From assembly GCA_947498935.1 (NCBI GenBank), contig CANMMM010000002.1:186001-250000 (forward strand): a DNA stretch of 64,000 nt, written 5' to 3'. The notes under the pieces were generated by a model. It saw only the letters and a program-made list of their open reading frames with translations, made no database searches and was not told where the DNA came from. Both the position numbers and the translations under genes were made by a program. Position 1 is the stretch's first letter; the number at the start of each line of letters is the position of its first letter. This document shows positions 1 to 9,799 of this stretch, piece after piece. Source of the DNA: an uncultured Aquimarina sp. Its GTDB lineage: Bacteria; Bacteroidota; Bacteroidia; Flavobacteriales; Flavobacteriaceae.

Positions 1-3000
1 GGGCATCTGGGCGCTATATACTCCAACTCGATACCAAGGATCGATTCGGGCAAAGCGTACAAGATATAGCCTATATCAATCTCTATGATCCCAAAGAAAA
101 AACGATTGCCGACCAACAACTATTCGAAATCACCACGAATCAAGACAGCTACTCCATTGGCGACACAGTACTACTCACCCTCAGTAGTGCTTCTAAAGCG
201 ATGTCTGTAACGGTGGATATCGAAAAAGATAAAAAGGTGATCGATACCAAGGTAGTACAGCTCTCTAATACTAAAAAAACAATTAAAATCCCTGTACTAG
301 AGAGCGATCTAGGGGGGTTCTCATTATCCTATAGTTATGTAAATCATAATGGATTTGGCAATGGTACTATTCCCATTTCCGTTCCCTATCCATCTACAGC
401 CCTCACTATCGAAACCCAAACTTTTAGAGACAAGCTACAACCAGGGCAGCCCGAGACATGGCGTTTTCGAATCAAAGGCCCTAAGGGCGATCAAATCGCA
501 GCCGAATTACTCGCCAGTATGTACGATGCCTCTCTGGATCAATTCAGATCGCACCAATGGGATTTCAACCCCATTCATCACCCCTATTACAGCGCACATT
601 CACACCGAAAAGCCCATCAAAGCTTTGGAAGTAATAGCTTTACACTTCATAACCAAAGACAGCATACTAGCCATCTACCCACGCAGCAATACGATCAATT
701 AAATTGGTTTGGATTGTATTTCTCGCAGCAACCACGACGCCTTATGGGAATGACCATGCGCAAATCTGCCGCTCCGCGTGCCGCAATGGCTACGACCGAT
801 ATGGTAGAAGATGAAATACAATTAGAAGAATCTATAGGAGCGCAAGCACTACAGACCAAAGGTATTGCCGATGCTTCTTCCCTTGATGATACCGTGACTG
901 TATCTCAAGAAAAAACACCAAAAAAACAGCCCATTACCGTGCGTAAGAATCTACAAGAAACTGCATTTTTCTTTCCACAGCTCACTACAGATGCCTCTGG
1001 CAGTGTCAGTTTCGAATTTACCGCTCCCGAGGCACTCACCCAGTGGAAATTGCAATTACTAGCCCATACCCCTACGCTAGCCGCAGCTACCCAAACACTC
1101 ACTACAGTGACGCAAAAGGAATTGATGCTCACCCCCAATCCTCCTCGTTTTCTTAGAGAAGGAGATGAATTGGTACTGAGCACCAAAATTGCCAATATCA
1201 CTAGCAATGCCCTCTCAGGTACTATTACATTAGCACTTACAGATGCCCTAACAGGAAAGAATATCGATACCGCATTGCAGCTCGCCACGCCGCAACAAGA
1301 CTTTTCAGTAGCAGCAACGGGCAATACCAATGTCTCGTGGACAGTACGTATTCCAGACCATATCCAAGCCGTACAGTATAAGATTACAGCCCGAGCGGGC
1401 AATTTCTCAGACGGAGAGCAAAACCTACTCCCCGTACTCTCCAATCGTATGCTAGTAACAGAAACACTGCCTATGTGGATTCGTTCTGAGCAATCCAAGA
1501 CATTTACACTCGATAAGTTACAAAACAATACCTCTAGTAGCCTGCGTCATCACACCCTTACCCTAGAGATGACTTCTAATCCTGCTTGGTATGCCGTACA
1601 AGCCCTGCCTTATTTGATGGAATATCCTTATGAATGTGCAGAACAGACATTTGCTCGTTTTTATGCCAATGCACTGGGGAGTCATATCACCAGTGTCACC
1701 CCGCGTATCCAAACCGTTTTTGATCAGTGGAAGAACACCGATGCCCTGCTGAGCAATCTAGAAAAAAACCAAACGCTAAAATCCCTTATCATCCAAGAAA
1801 CCCCTTGGCTACGGGATGCTCAAAGCGAAACCGAACAAAAGAAGCGTATCGCATTACTCTTTGACCTCAACCAAATGAAAAGCGAATTACACGCTACGCT
1901 CCAGAAATTAGAACAGATGCAATTAGGATCTGGTGCCTTCCCGTGGTTTACAGGAGGAAGAGAAAACCGCTACATCACCCAACATATCGTTGCAGGATTC
2001 GGACACCTTACTAAATTAGGCGTATCACACTCCTCGGAAGCACTCCTTAAAAAAGCACTCCGATATCTAGACCAAGAGTTTGTAGACACCTATAAAGAGC
2101 TAAAAGCATACTGTCAGAAAAACAACATCGATCTACAAGATGACCACCTAAGCCATACACAGCTACACTACCTATACATGCGTAGTTTTTTCCCATCCAT
2201 TCCCAGAAAAGCTGCCACCAAAGAAGCTTGGGCGTATTACCAATCCCAAGCCAAAAAATACTGGATCGACCGATCGCTATATGAGCAAGGCATGCTCTCC
2301 CTACTACTACACCGCAGCGATGCCAGCAATACCGCTCAGCAGATCATCCGATCCTTAGCAGAAAAAAGCATTACCTCTGATGAATTAGGGATGTATTGGA
2401 AAACCAACACCCCTTCTTGGCACTGGCACCAAGCCCCTATCGAAACCCAAGCCCTGATGATCGAAGCCTTTTCAGAAATCGCTCCAGCATCACAGCGCAC
2501 CCAATGGGTAGATAACTTAAAGGTATGGCTACTAAAACACAAACAAACCAACCGCTGGCAAACCACCAAAGCCACTACCGATGCAGTATATGCCCTCTTA
2601 TTACAGGGCAGCGATTGGCTATCCATTACCGATCAAGTAGCCGTCACTCTAGGCAATACCCCTATCGACCCTGCTGTAATGGCTGATCACGCGATCGAAG
2701 CAGGAACGGGCTATTTTAAAACCACTTGGCATACTCGTGAAATTACCAACGACATGGCATCCGTACAGCTCACCAAAAAAGGAAAAGGCATCGCATGGGG
2801 AGCGCTGTACTGGCAGTATTTCGAAGATCTCGATAAGATCACAAGCGCCAAAACCCCATTACAATTACAGAAACAGCTATTTCTAAAAAAATATACAGAT
2901 ACTGGCGAGCAGCTAACACCGATCACCACCTCCACTCCATTAGCACTAGGAGATGTAGTACGCGTACGCATTGAACTCCGATCAGATCGCGCCATGGAAT

Positions 3001-3284
3001 TTGTACATATGAAGGACCTACGCGCCGCAGGCCTAGAACCTACAGACGTATTATCCCAATACCACTATCAGGATGGGTTGGGCTATTACCAGAGTACCAA
3101 AGACACCGCTACGCATTTCTTTTTTGACTACTTGCCCAAAGGCGTCTATGTATTCGAATACGATCTACGGGTAAACAACCAAGGAGATTTCTCTACAGGC
3201 ATCACCACCATACAGAGTATGTATGCCCCTGAGTTTAGCAGTCATTCTAATGGAGGGCGTATACAGATCAAACCTTCGAAGTAA
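1..3284 (+). CDS. alpha-2-macroglobulin family protein (5' end outside window)
   Basis: Large surface or periplasmic anti-peptidase-like protein of the bacterial alpha-2-macroglobulin family. The reading frame is open from the first bases of the window, so the ATG at 201 is internal and the N-terminal macroglobulin domains lie upstream. The sequence YPYECAEQTF (Cys codon at 1635) is the CxEQ thioester motif at the head of the thioester domain, which in this family captures an attacking protease covalently. A helical TED-like region follows, then a C-terminal beta domain ending near IQSMYAPEF. The stop is followed after 38 bases by a family A palindromic repeat. The family call is firm; the physiological target is unknown. 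Confidence 0.85.
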   Translation, partial: ASGRYILQLDTKDRFGQSVQDIAYINLYDPKEKTIADQQLFEITTNQDSYSIGDTVLLTLSSASKAMSVTVDIEKDKKVIDTKVVQLSNTKKTIKIPVLESDLGGFSLSYSYVNHNGFGNGTIPISVPYPSTALTIETQTFRDKLQPGQPETWRFRIKGPKGDQIAAELLASMYDASLDQFRSHQWDFNPIHHPYYSAHSHRKAHQSFGSNSFTLHNQRQHTSHLPTQQYDQLNWFGLYFSQQPRRLMGMTMRKSAAPRAAMATTDMVEDEIQLEESIGAQALQTKGIADASSLDDTVTVSQEKTPKKQPITVRKNLQETAFFFPQLTTDASGSVSFEFTAPEALTQWKLQLLAHTPTLAAATQTLTTVTQKELMLTPNPPRFLREGDELVLSTKIANITSNALSGTITLALTDALTGKNIDTALQLATPQQDFSVAATGNTNVSWTVRIPDHIQAVQYKITARAGNFSDGEQNLLPVLSNRMLVTETLPMWIRSEQSKTFTLDKLQNNTSSSLRHHTLTLEMTSNPAWYAVQALPYLMEYPYECAEQTFARFYANALGSHITSVTPRIQTVFDQWKNTDALLSNLEKNQTLKSLIIQETPWLRDAQSETEQKKRIALLFDLNQMKSELHATLQKLEQMQLGSGAFPWFTGGRENRYITQHIVAGFGHLTKLGVSHSSEALLKKALRYLDQEFVDTYKELKAYCQKNNIDLQDDHLSHTQLHYLYMRSFFPSIPRKAATKEAWAYYQSQAKKYWIDRSLYEQGMLSLLLHRSDASNTAQQIIRSLAEKSITSDELGMYWKTNTPSWHWHQAPIETQALMIEAFSEIAPASQRTQWVDNLKVWLLKHKQTNRWQTTKATTDAVYALLLQGSDWLSITDQVAVTLGNTPIDPAVMADHAIEAGTGYFKTTWHTREITNDMASVQLTKKGKGIAWGALYWQYFEDLDKITSAKTPLQLQKQLFLKKYTDTGEQLTPITTSTPLALGDVVRVRIELRSDRAMEFVHMKDLRAAGLEPTDVLSQYHYQDGLGYYQSTKDTATHFFFDYLPKGVYVFEYDLRVNNQGDFSTGITTIQSMYAPEFSSHSNGGRIQIKPSK

Positions 3285-3322
3285 TTGATTGGTAAGCAAT
3301 GTATCAAGAGGTATAGTGGGTA

Positions 3323-3413
3323 GGGCGTTACCACAAGGGTCGGGCTATCCGCTATATCTTTTTTGGTTTTTTAAAGGAAACCAAAAAAGGATGCCGCTGC
3401 TATCCCTAACGCG
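3323..3413. repeat. family A palindromic intergenic repeat, subtype A1, copy 1
   Basis: About 90 bp bounded by GGGCGTTA and TAACGC. It contains GGGTCGGGCTATCCG, then TTTTTTGG and CCAAAAAAGG arms around an AT-rich centre, then GATGCCGCTGCTATCCC. It lies 38 bases after the stop of the macroglobulin gene. Matching copies are at 14106, 17013, 29709 and 45868; the subtype A2 copies are at 32243, 47881, 58251 and 63521. Confidence 0.85.
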
Positions 3414-3518
3414 GGGGAATGGTTTTATGTTTTGATATAGCTTCTTTGATTAATTAACCCTCATCAACTAACTTGAAAAAGACAAAAAAATTACTCTGCA
3501 AAATATATTTGGTTAAAT

Positions 3519-3857
3519 TTAAGATGGTGGGGTAAGTTTACCTATTCTTTTCAAATACTCTTCCTTGCTCCAATCTGCACCAGTACCCCATTTTTTTTCA
3601 AAAACTTCATCCATGATCTTATCAAAATCAGGCTCAAATTCTTTCGTGGACTTGTACCACTCTGGAGTATAAATAGAATATGCATCTTCCCCATCTTCTA
3701 CAGACCAACGCATACTTTGATGCAGTTCTCCTGACCAAAAACTAACTTTTTCTTGGAAAGTATAATTTGGGTAAATTTCATATCTTAATTTCATATCCTT
3801 TTCTTGTTCTTTTTCCAACTCTATGTCGAATAATCTATTTTTTTCTTCAATGGACAA
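3519..3857 (-). CDS. hypothetical protein, acidic, possibly 5'-truncated
   Basis: Not recognised. The 112-residue frame begins at a TTG codon; no ATG exists in frame before the upstream stop at about 3903-3905. It is either a TTG-started gene or the 3' remnant of a longer one. The product is charged and rich in Trp, Glu and Lys (for example KKWGTGADWSKEEYLKRIGK) with no signal peptide or membrane segment. It lies downstream of the toxin and immunity genes on the same strand, in the position where orphan immunity genes or cassette remnants often accumulate. Function unassigned. Confidence 0.5.
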   Translation of the reverse strand: MSIEEKNRLFDIELEKEQEKDMKLRYEIYPNYTFQEKVSFWSGELHQSMRWSVEDGEDAYSIYTPEWYKSTKEFEPDFDKIMDEVFEKKWGTGADWSKEEYLKRIGKLTPPS

Positions 3858-3901
3858 TTGAGAAAATTCTTCATTAGTATAATCATTTATTGTCTTTTTA
3901 A

Positions 3902-4057
3902 TTTAACACTATTTTAACAGAAGATAGAGAACTCCTAAAAAATCTATCTATGCTAAGAAGACTGAATGATATTTCTAAGTTCTCAGATAAAGATAAAGAA
4001 CATATACTATATGCTCTTGATGCTATGATTAGCAATGTAAAACTTAAAGCTATATAA
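3902..4057 (+). pseudogene. C-terminal remnant of an XRE-type transcriptional regulator
   Basis: This short open frame runs from just after a stop at 3899-3901 to TAA at 4055. It translates to a segment ending KDKEHILYALDAMISNVKLK, which resembles the usual C-terminal tail of flavobacterial helix-turn-helix regulators (acidic helix, then 'LDAMI...K'). The DNA-binding N-terminus is absent: the sequence upstream is the opposite-strand hypothetical gene. It reads as a broken gene left by an insertion or deletion. Family assignment is from memory of the tail pattern only. Confidence 0.45.
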
Positions 4058-4080
4058 TTTAACTTCTTTACGAACTTTAA

Positions 4081-4560
4081 TTAAGGTTGGAATAGCTCTT
4101 TTAATCTGTCATAAATGGGCTTCTGTGATAAATGAATAGCTTTATTTTTATCCCACTTTTGTTGTTGATGTACACTTAACTTATTAATCTTTTTTGGTAT
4201 CTCATCCTTGAATTCAATTAAGCAAATAACACCTGTATGACCTTTAGGAACAACAATGGATTCATAATTAGGGTGTTCATTAGCATATTTCAATACAGCA
4301 TTCACTTCTTTACAATCGTTAAGGTTTTCATTCGAAAACAAAACATTAAATTCACTTCCGAATGGAATATCTATTGAACTTCTTCCAAATACAAAAACTG
4401 AATTAGGTGTTAACAAATGATCTTTCCCTATTTTTTTTAATCTTCGTTTAAGTATTTCAATTTCTTTCTTATTTGGCTTATCCGCTATATAAAGATGAGG
4501 GTATTTATTATATAGCCCTTCTTCTCTTATTGTAGCAAAAGCTTCAGTATTAATTGCCAT
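4081..4560 (-). CDS. putative immunity protein for the adjacent toxin
   Basis: Cytoplasmic-looking protein of 159 residues with no signal peptide or membrane segment. Its ATG lies one base after the stop codon of the large toxin-like gene, so the two are transcribed and probably translated together. No known domain was recognised; features include VFVFGRSSIDIPFGSEF and a Lys-rich C-terminus. The role as immunity protein is inferred from position and size only: polymorphic toxin C-terminal domains are normally followed directly by a small cognate inhibitor. Confidence 0.5.
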   Translation of the reverse strand: MAINTEAFATIREEGLYNKYPHLYIADKPNKKEIEILKRRLKKIGKDHLLTPNSVFVFGRSSIDIPFGSEFNVLFSNENLNDCKEVNAVLKYANEHPNYESIVVPKGHTGVICLIEFKDEIPKKINKLSVHQQQKWDKNKAIHLSQKPIYDRLKELFQP

Positions 4561-4561
4561 A

Positions 4562-7500
4562 TTACTTTGTATTGTATTGGAGTGCCTTTTGATAAAACTC
4601 TAATGATTTTTCTAAATTTGACACATCAAGAGTTTCTAATAGTTCTCTACTCACATCTGAATCAAGGCTACTAGGTAAATCAATGTTGTAAACTTCTTTA
4701 ACAAGTTTTCTTGCATTTTTCACTGAGATTTCAACTTTTGATAAGTTTGCAAAATCGTCTGCGGATGTTTTTATAATAGTTTCTAACTCAATATCTACTC
4801 GTCTATTGGGAGAAACTAATCTTAAATCCCCTAAATCAGCAGGAAGACCTAATTGTAATACTCCTTTAAAATTAGGATTACTTGTGGCACTTTCAATTGC
4901 AAATATAGTTCCTCTGATAGGATCAGTAGAAGTAGAAATACCAAATAATTGAGAATTTGGGTTACCAGGATATAATGCTCCGTTGCTACTATTTCTTGTT
5001 GTACCTCTAAAAAACGATTTAATCCCTTTTTGCTCTAGCTGACTAATAGTATTTATATCTGTGACATTACTAAGCACATCTATTAGTTCATCCGTATTAC
5101 TTATAGTAGGTATTTCTTCAAAACGTTTAATTGATTGTAACAGATCTTCAGGGCTATAAGTTTGTTTTAGCGTTGCTTTAAGATTATCTAGTTTAGAAGG
5201 ATATTTCTTAAGAAAATCATCTATTATTTCAATATTATCTATCTTGCTTGTAAGCCCATTAACTCCTGCATCATCGAGTACTTTCCACGCATCTAGCAGG
5301 TTTGCATTTTCTTTAAAAGTTTCTACTAATGCTGGTGAACTTTCTAGATCTGTTTTTAACGCAGCTTTGTATGCATCCCCTACAGCAGCTACTAAATCGT
5401 CTATAGCTCCTACTATATCATCGCCTAATTTCGCTGTCTTTTCTGCCAGTTCTTCAATGAACTCCGCGCCTTTCTTTATTTTTCCAGAGGCTGCTAATCC
5501 TCCTGAACCTATCGTACTGGCTACCGCAACAACATCTTTTCCTGTTTGATGTTTGATCTTATCGGTATTCTCCCCTCCGTATAATTTAGCGCGGTCTGTT
5601 ACAAATGTATTATAAATTTTTGCAACATTAATCTTAGAAATAGCATCATTAATCTTCTTGCGTGTGTTTTTATCTGTCGTGTAGTCTACTACAATACTGA
5701 TCAATAAAGGAATACTTTTTACTTCTTCTACTACACCATCCGTAAGCCCCGCTGTTAGAGACTCCATATAGTAATCTTCTCCTTTATACGTGTAGGCATC
5801 CCAGAGGTTTTCTGGTAATTTCACCTCATAAAGTAGTTGCTTAAAAGTGCTGTAAGTATTTAATAAATCATCTTTCAGTGTTTTTACAAGGGCTGCTGTA
5901 TCTAATTCCCTATTGTTCATTTTATTGAATACAGCCTCTTGATATAATGCCAATACAGCTTCAAAATCTTCTTGACTAAGCCCTTCTAGGTATTTCTTAC
6001 CAAAATTAATGGTGTACCCCATAGTACCTGTACTCGTATCATAATGCAGGTATAAATTCAGTGCATTCTCTTCTGGGGTTTGGGCTTTTAATCTTGCCGA
6101 TTCAATTACTTTGGGAGCAGTACCTGAATGCGTTACAATAATAGTATATTCCTTACCATCATGAAGAAAACTATACTCTAATTCATCGGGTACTGGATTC
6201 GTAGCATCATTACTATTAAAATCTATGGTTTCATTAGTATCTAAACGTTGATGCTGTAAAGCGGTAGTACCATTGCCATATGTAAAAAGACCATCAAAAT
6301 AACTATCCTGCTGAAGGGTAACAGAAGTATTCGTTTCTTTATCGTTAATGCCCAGTTGTTCAGCGATGGATGCTAATTGCTGATCGACTTCTTTTTGGAT
6401 ATTCTTATTTTCTTCCTGAAGTTTTTCTATTGCAGGACTATTACCTTCTTCTTTCAGCTTTTCAATCGCTTTATCATTTTCTTTGATTTGCAATAGTTGT
6501 TCTTCCTGTTCGGCAATTGTGTTAGTTACTTGTGCTGCCTCCTCTTGGGTAATTGCTCCATTGTTCAGTGCATTGGCGATATCCTCTCGTAAATCATTGA
6601 TCACCTCACCAATGGTATTTAGCCATTCGGTGATATTCACCTCAGTAACCATCGTTGCTCCTTCCCCAAAACTAGGATCGTAAATGGTTACGATTTCACC
6701 TTCGGCGAGTTGGTAATCGGTATTGACTAGGATATTATCAAAGGTCACCCCAAAACGCGCCCTTTCTAGGTAAGGTATTGCTACAAAACCATTTCCACTG
6801 ATCACTCCATTAGACTGGCTAATAATATCGGTGATATATACCATAAAATTTCCAGCAAACACTCTGTCGCCAACCAACAAATTAGGGTGTCCTTCTCTAT
6901 TGGTAATCGCAATAGCTTCGGGGACAATCCCACAATTATAGTTGGCATTAGGGTCGTCGGTACTGCCTGTGGTGATGTATTGCACAGCACTGTACTCGCC
7001 ATACTGGTATTTACACTTGCCTGCTACTTTATACTCATAGGTGGTATTGGGTTTTAAGTCCCAGACCGTAGCCCATGCACTATTGGTACGCATATGAAAC
7101 CAACGACTATTCGGGCGGTCTTTTTGGCGATACATGATGGTGTATTCGCTATAGGTAGCGGGATCTTCCTCCCAGTACACATTGATCTTAGAAATCCCTT
7201 TGGGTTCGGCATGTACACCTGCGAGCTTGGGACATTTTTCATTCTTAGAAAACCAAAAAACTTCACTCTTTCCTTCATTACGGAACAACCCAATCTCTTC
7301 ACTGCCTTTGAGGGCTTTGGCTTGTACGCGCCATGCATACCGCTTGTTATGCAATAATAAAGGATGTGCAGGGCCGTATATAAAGCTGGTAGCTCGGGTA
7401 GTGGTGGTAAAAATCGGTGGACTGGTTAAAAAAGCGGTATTGGGGTCTACATGATCGTCCCAGATTTCTACCAAACTAAACTCATATTCCACATTACTAA

Positions 7501-8083
7501 CATTGATCTGTCTAGGCGTCCACTGAAATACAATATTGTCTACTGCTTTAGGCTCTATATTACTCTTATTAAAAGGAATATTCAGTAAGGGCGGATCATT
7601 GTTAAAGATAAAGGTAGTCGCACAGCTTTTTCTAGACAATCGGCGATTGGTAAAAAAGTCATAGACTTCGAAACAAAATTGGTATGCGCCTTCTCCCAGT
7701 GTCTGCCCATATTGCCGATTGGCGATGCCTTGTAGGTTACGTAGCTCGAAATACGGGGCGAGTTCGGTATTGTTTAATACCAAGGGACTTCCTCCATCGA
7801 TAAATAGAGGTGTACCTATGATGAATTGGTCTCTGCTTTGCACCTTTAGTCCATTACCCTCGATAAATACCTTGAGTCGAATCCTACGATTGGTAATGCT
7901 CAAATCACGTAATAAGAGGCGTACCCGAAGTGGACTATTGATCGTCATCGCATCGGCATAATTATAAATATGCACGGGAGCGGGAGGAATAACATTGGCA
8001 AATACCTGTATTGGGAATTGCTGTGCTATGGAAGTTAAACTGCATAACAATGCAAAATAGACTAAGCGTACGTATTGTTTCAT
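4562..8083 (-). CDS. secreted polymorphic-toxin-like protein with fibronectin-like N-terminus and putative ADP-ribosyltransferase C-terminus
   Basis: The 1173-residue protein starts with a Sec signal peptide ending LTSIAQQ. Residues about 25-375 look like beta-sandwich and fibronectin type III modules (PKGISKINVYWEEDP, LKPNTTYEYKVAGKC). A coiled coil rich in Glu, Lys and Gln spans about 480-575, followed by a helical region with Ala/Gly-rich GSGGLAASGKIKKGAEF. The C-terminal domain has Arg1026 in FFRGTTR, S1050-T-S in GISTSTDP and E1099-L-E1101 in VDIELETII, the R...STS...ExE order of RSE-type ADP-ribosyltransferases. No T9SS C-terminal sorting domain is visible, so the export route is unclear. 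The immunity candidate follows after one base. The architecture is seen; catalytic activity is inferred. Confidence 0.65.
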   Translation of the reverse strand: MKQYVRLVYFALLCSLTSIAQQFPIQVFANVIPPAPVHIYNYADAMTINSPLRVRLLLRDLSITNRRIRLKVFIEGNGLKVQSRDQFIIGTPLFIDGGSPLVLNNTELAPYFELRNLQGIANRQYGQTLGEGAYQFCFEVYDFFTNRRLSRKSCATTFIFNNDPPLLNIPFNKSNIEPKAVDNIVFQWTPRQINVSNVEYEFSLVEIWDDHVDPNTAFLTSPPIFTTTTRATSFIYGPAHPLLLHNKRYAWRVQAKALKGSEEIGLFRNEGKSEVFWFSKNEKCPKLAGVHAEPKGISKINVYWEEDPATYSEYTIMYRQKDRPNSRWFHMRTNSAWATVWDLKPNTTYEYKVAGKCKYQYGEYSAVQYITTGSTDDPNANYNCGIVPEAIAITNREGHPNLLVGDRVFAGNFMVYITDIISQSNGVISGNGFVAIPYLERARFGVTFDNILVNTDYQLAEGEIVTIYDPSFGEGATMVTEVNITEWLNTIGEVINDLREDIANALNNGAITQEEAAQVTNTIAEQEEQLLQIKENDKAIEKLKEEGNSPAIEKLQEENKNIQKEVDQQLASIAEQLGINDKETNTSVTLQQDSYFDGLFTYGNGTTALQHQRLDTNETIDFNSNDATNPVPDELEYSFLHDGKEYTIIVTHSGTAPKVIESARLKAQTPEENALNLYLHYDTSTGTMGYTINFGKKYLEGLSQEDFEAVLALYQEAVFNKMNNRELDTAALVKTLKDDLLNTYSTFKQLLYEVKLPENLWDAYTYKGEDYYMESLTAGLTDGVVEEVKSIPLLISIVVDYTTDKNTRKKINDAISKINVAKIYNTFVTDRAKLYGGENTDKIKHQTGKDVVAVASTIGSGGLAASGKIKKGAEFIEELAEKTAKLGDDIVGAIDDLVAAVGDAYKAALKTDLESSPALVETFKENANLLDAWKVLDDAGVNGLTSKIDNIEIIDDFLKKYPSKLDNLKATLKQTYSPEDLLQSIKRFEEIPTISNTDELIDVLSNVTDINTISQLEQKGIKSFFRGTTRNSSNGALYPGNPNSQLFGISTSTDPIRGTIFAIESATSNPNFKGVLQLGLPADLGDLRLVSPNRRVDIELETIIKTSADDFANLSKVEISVKNARKLVKEVYNIDLPSSLDSDVSRELLETLDVSNLEKSLEFYQKALQYNTK

Positions 8084-8361
8084 CTAGTAGTTTTAGGGGT
8101 TGTTGTATGTTTTATAGCCTTTATATATTCCAAAGGCACATGCGCTACACACAATTATGATGCTCAAAACAATCATAGCCAGCAACTCCGTACCACAGGA
8201 GTTGCGAGGAATAAAAACGGATAGCCAATCCGTGGGGACTAAAAAATGATCTAGTGAAGATTACATGGTATCGTAAAGCAAGGCTTTACAATGCTACAAG
8301 AATACTAAACTTATGGGAATTTTACAATAAATTATGGGGAACGAGGTATTGTAATTAAGCA

Positions 8362-8841
8362 TTATTCAGGATCAATACTATCCAGCACCTCCATCAGTAG
8401 CAGCCGTTTGGTAATGGGATTCCGAGCGGTGGTTTTGTGTTTGGCGAAGAAGGCTGTGAGTGCTGGTTGGATAGCGGGATGTGTGAGGTGTTTACGAATG
8501 TTTTGTTTGTTGAGGGGGTAACATTGTATCTTTTTAGGTAAGCTAAAACAGAGGGCATTCCTGTAGAATATATTGGGTACTCGAAAGCTATGGTATTTAT
8601 AGATTTTTAGATACATACAGCGATCATAGAGGTAGAAACAGCCCTTACCCGTCTTCTGTATCGATCGCTTCTGTACGACGTGCTGCTCATAGTGTTGAAG
8701 TAATTGATTGGCAGCTATAGGCGATGGATGCTGTAGTAGTAGGGTTTCTAAAATGGATAATAGGTCGTAGACCTCTAGTTTGGGCAGTCCATCGAGTTGA
8801 GCGATGAGTTGTTTGAGTATTTTATCTTGATGAGTATACAT
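8362..8841 (-). CDS. hypothetical protein
   Basis: Not recognised. A 159-residue basic protein without signal peptide or membrane segment. It begins MYTHQDKILKQLIAQLDGLP and has a helical N-terminal half, a central Tyr/Phe/Lys-rich stretch (CFYLYDRCMYLKIYKYHSF) and a helical C-terminus ending MEVLDSIDPE. It stands alone between the toxin gene and another unknown gene on the same strand. The 278 bases between it and the toxin start contain a weak, degenerate stretch that recalls repeat family A2 (GCGAGGAAT...CGGATAGCC) but no gene. Confidence 0.55.
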   Translation of the reverse strand: MYTHQDKILKQLIAQLDGLPKLEVYDLLSILETLLLQHPSPIAANQLLQHYEQHVVQKRSIQKTGKGCFYLYDRCMYLKIYKYHSFRVPNIFYRNALCFSLPKKIQCYPLNKQNIRKHLTHPAIQPALTAFFAKHKTTARNPITKRLLLMEVLDSIDPE

Positions 8842-9074
8842 GGATGGTGGTGTTACAGAATGTAAATGAGTAAAAAATCAGTATATTTAGTCTGAAATAA
8901 GCAAAAGAAAGCCTGACCCCCTCGCATAGTGCGATGCGGGTTAAAGCAAAAGAAGGTACTCAGCCATCGGGATGACATACACAGAAACGTGTATTAGGGT
9001 GAAGTACATTCTCTGCACTATACAAAGGGAGACAAACAATCTTCGGAAGGGCGCACTTCCTCTAGCTAGGTTGT

Positions 9075-9235
9075 ATACCATTTATCATTTGAATTCACTG
9101 TAATAAAATGTTCTTTTTTCGCCTCAATTTCAGAATAAAAATAAACCGTAGCCCTGCTATGCTTGATTTTTCTTCTTTATTGAAACAAAAAAAATCTTCA
9201 TTTTCTTTTCAGCAAATCCAAATGATAACTGGTAT
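9075..9235. repeat. palindromic element related to family B
   Basis: Ends at 9075-9091 and 9219-9235 are inverted repeats of 17 bases with one mismatch (ATACCATTTATCATTTG against CAAATGATAACTGGTAT). The interior contains CCGTAGCCCTGCTATGC, close to the CCGTAGCGCTGCTATGC core of family B. The right end just overlaps the 3' end of the next gene. A 62-residue frame inside it is taken as spurious. The rest of the 8842-9234 gap shows no gene. Confidence 0.55.
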
Positions 9236-9777
9236 TATGCTATACAATTGGCTAATAACCGAAACTGCCGCGCCATGGCTCGGGCAATGGCGCTAAAAGT
9301 TACGGGGGGCGCATCAGGAGGGGCTGATGGGGTATTATCTGTATCATTGTGTATACTGCGTAGCCATTGGATCACTTTCTGCTCTACCTGCTGCGGGGTA
9401 TAGAGTTGCGTCTTGACCAAGGCACGTACTTGTTGATCTGCGGTTTTGCATACCGCTTCGGAGGCTTGGAAATATAATGGATGGTAGCGTAATCGTAGTA
9501 GAATCCGTTTTTGATAGGCGGCTAGCTTATCGGCTACAGTGGGATAATGCGTAGTACAGAGTTCTAGCCATTGCAGTCGCCGTGCATAGAGATCTGCGAC
9601 TGCCTGTTCTATCGGAAACTCAGCTTCGTAATAGGTACGAATCCACTGGTAGATCAGTGTCTCATAGCTACTGCCCAGTTCTAGCTGTTTTAAGAAGCTC
9701 GAAATATCGAACTGTAATGCTGTAAGGATAGCGCGTACATAGGCGTGGCGGTTGGTGGGGGTTTTAGAGTGTTTCAT
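9235..9777 (-). CDS. hypothetical protein, alpha-helical
   Basis: Not recognised. A 180-residue soluble protein rich in Ala, Leu, Gln and Arg, predicted by eye to be nearly all helix (AVADLYARRLQWLELCTTHY, LAAYQKRILLRLRYHPLYF), with a Pro-rich linker (DNTPSAPPDAPPV) before the last 30 residues. No catalytic motif. Its 3' end touches the inverted repeat at 9219-9235. The long clean frame supports a real gene, though it could be lineage-restricted. Confidence 0.5.
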   Translation of the reverse strand: MKHSKTPTNRHAYVRAILTALQFDISSFLKQLELGSSYETLIYQWIRTYYEAEFPIEQAVADLYARRLQWLELCTTHYPTVADKLAAYQKRILLRLRYHPLYFQASEAVCKTADQQVRALVKTQLYTPQQVEQKVIQWLRSIHNDTDNTPSAPPDAPPVTFSAIARAMARQFRLLANCIA

Positions 9778-9799
9778 GGTTTTTTAAATACTAGTGAAT

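Noticed and set aside
4562..5200. T9SS sorting domain at the toxin C-terminus
   Set aside because: The last 100 residues lack the FPNP...GVY..K pattern seen in the 56819 fragment.
9108..9296. 62-residue plus-strand frame
   Set aside because: It lies within the palindromic element at 9075-9235 and overlaps the 3' end of an opposite-strand gene; composition is Phe/Ser/Lys-rich without a motif.
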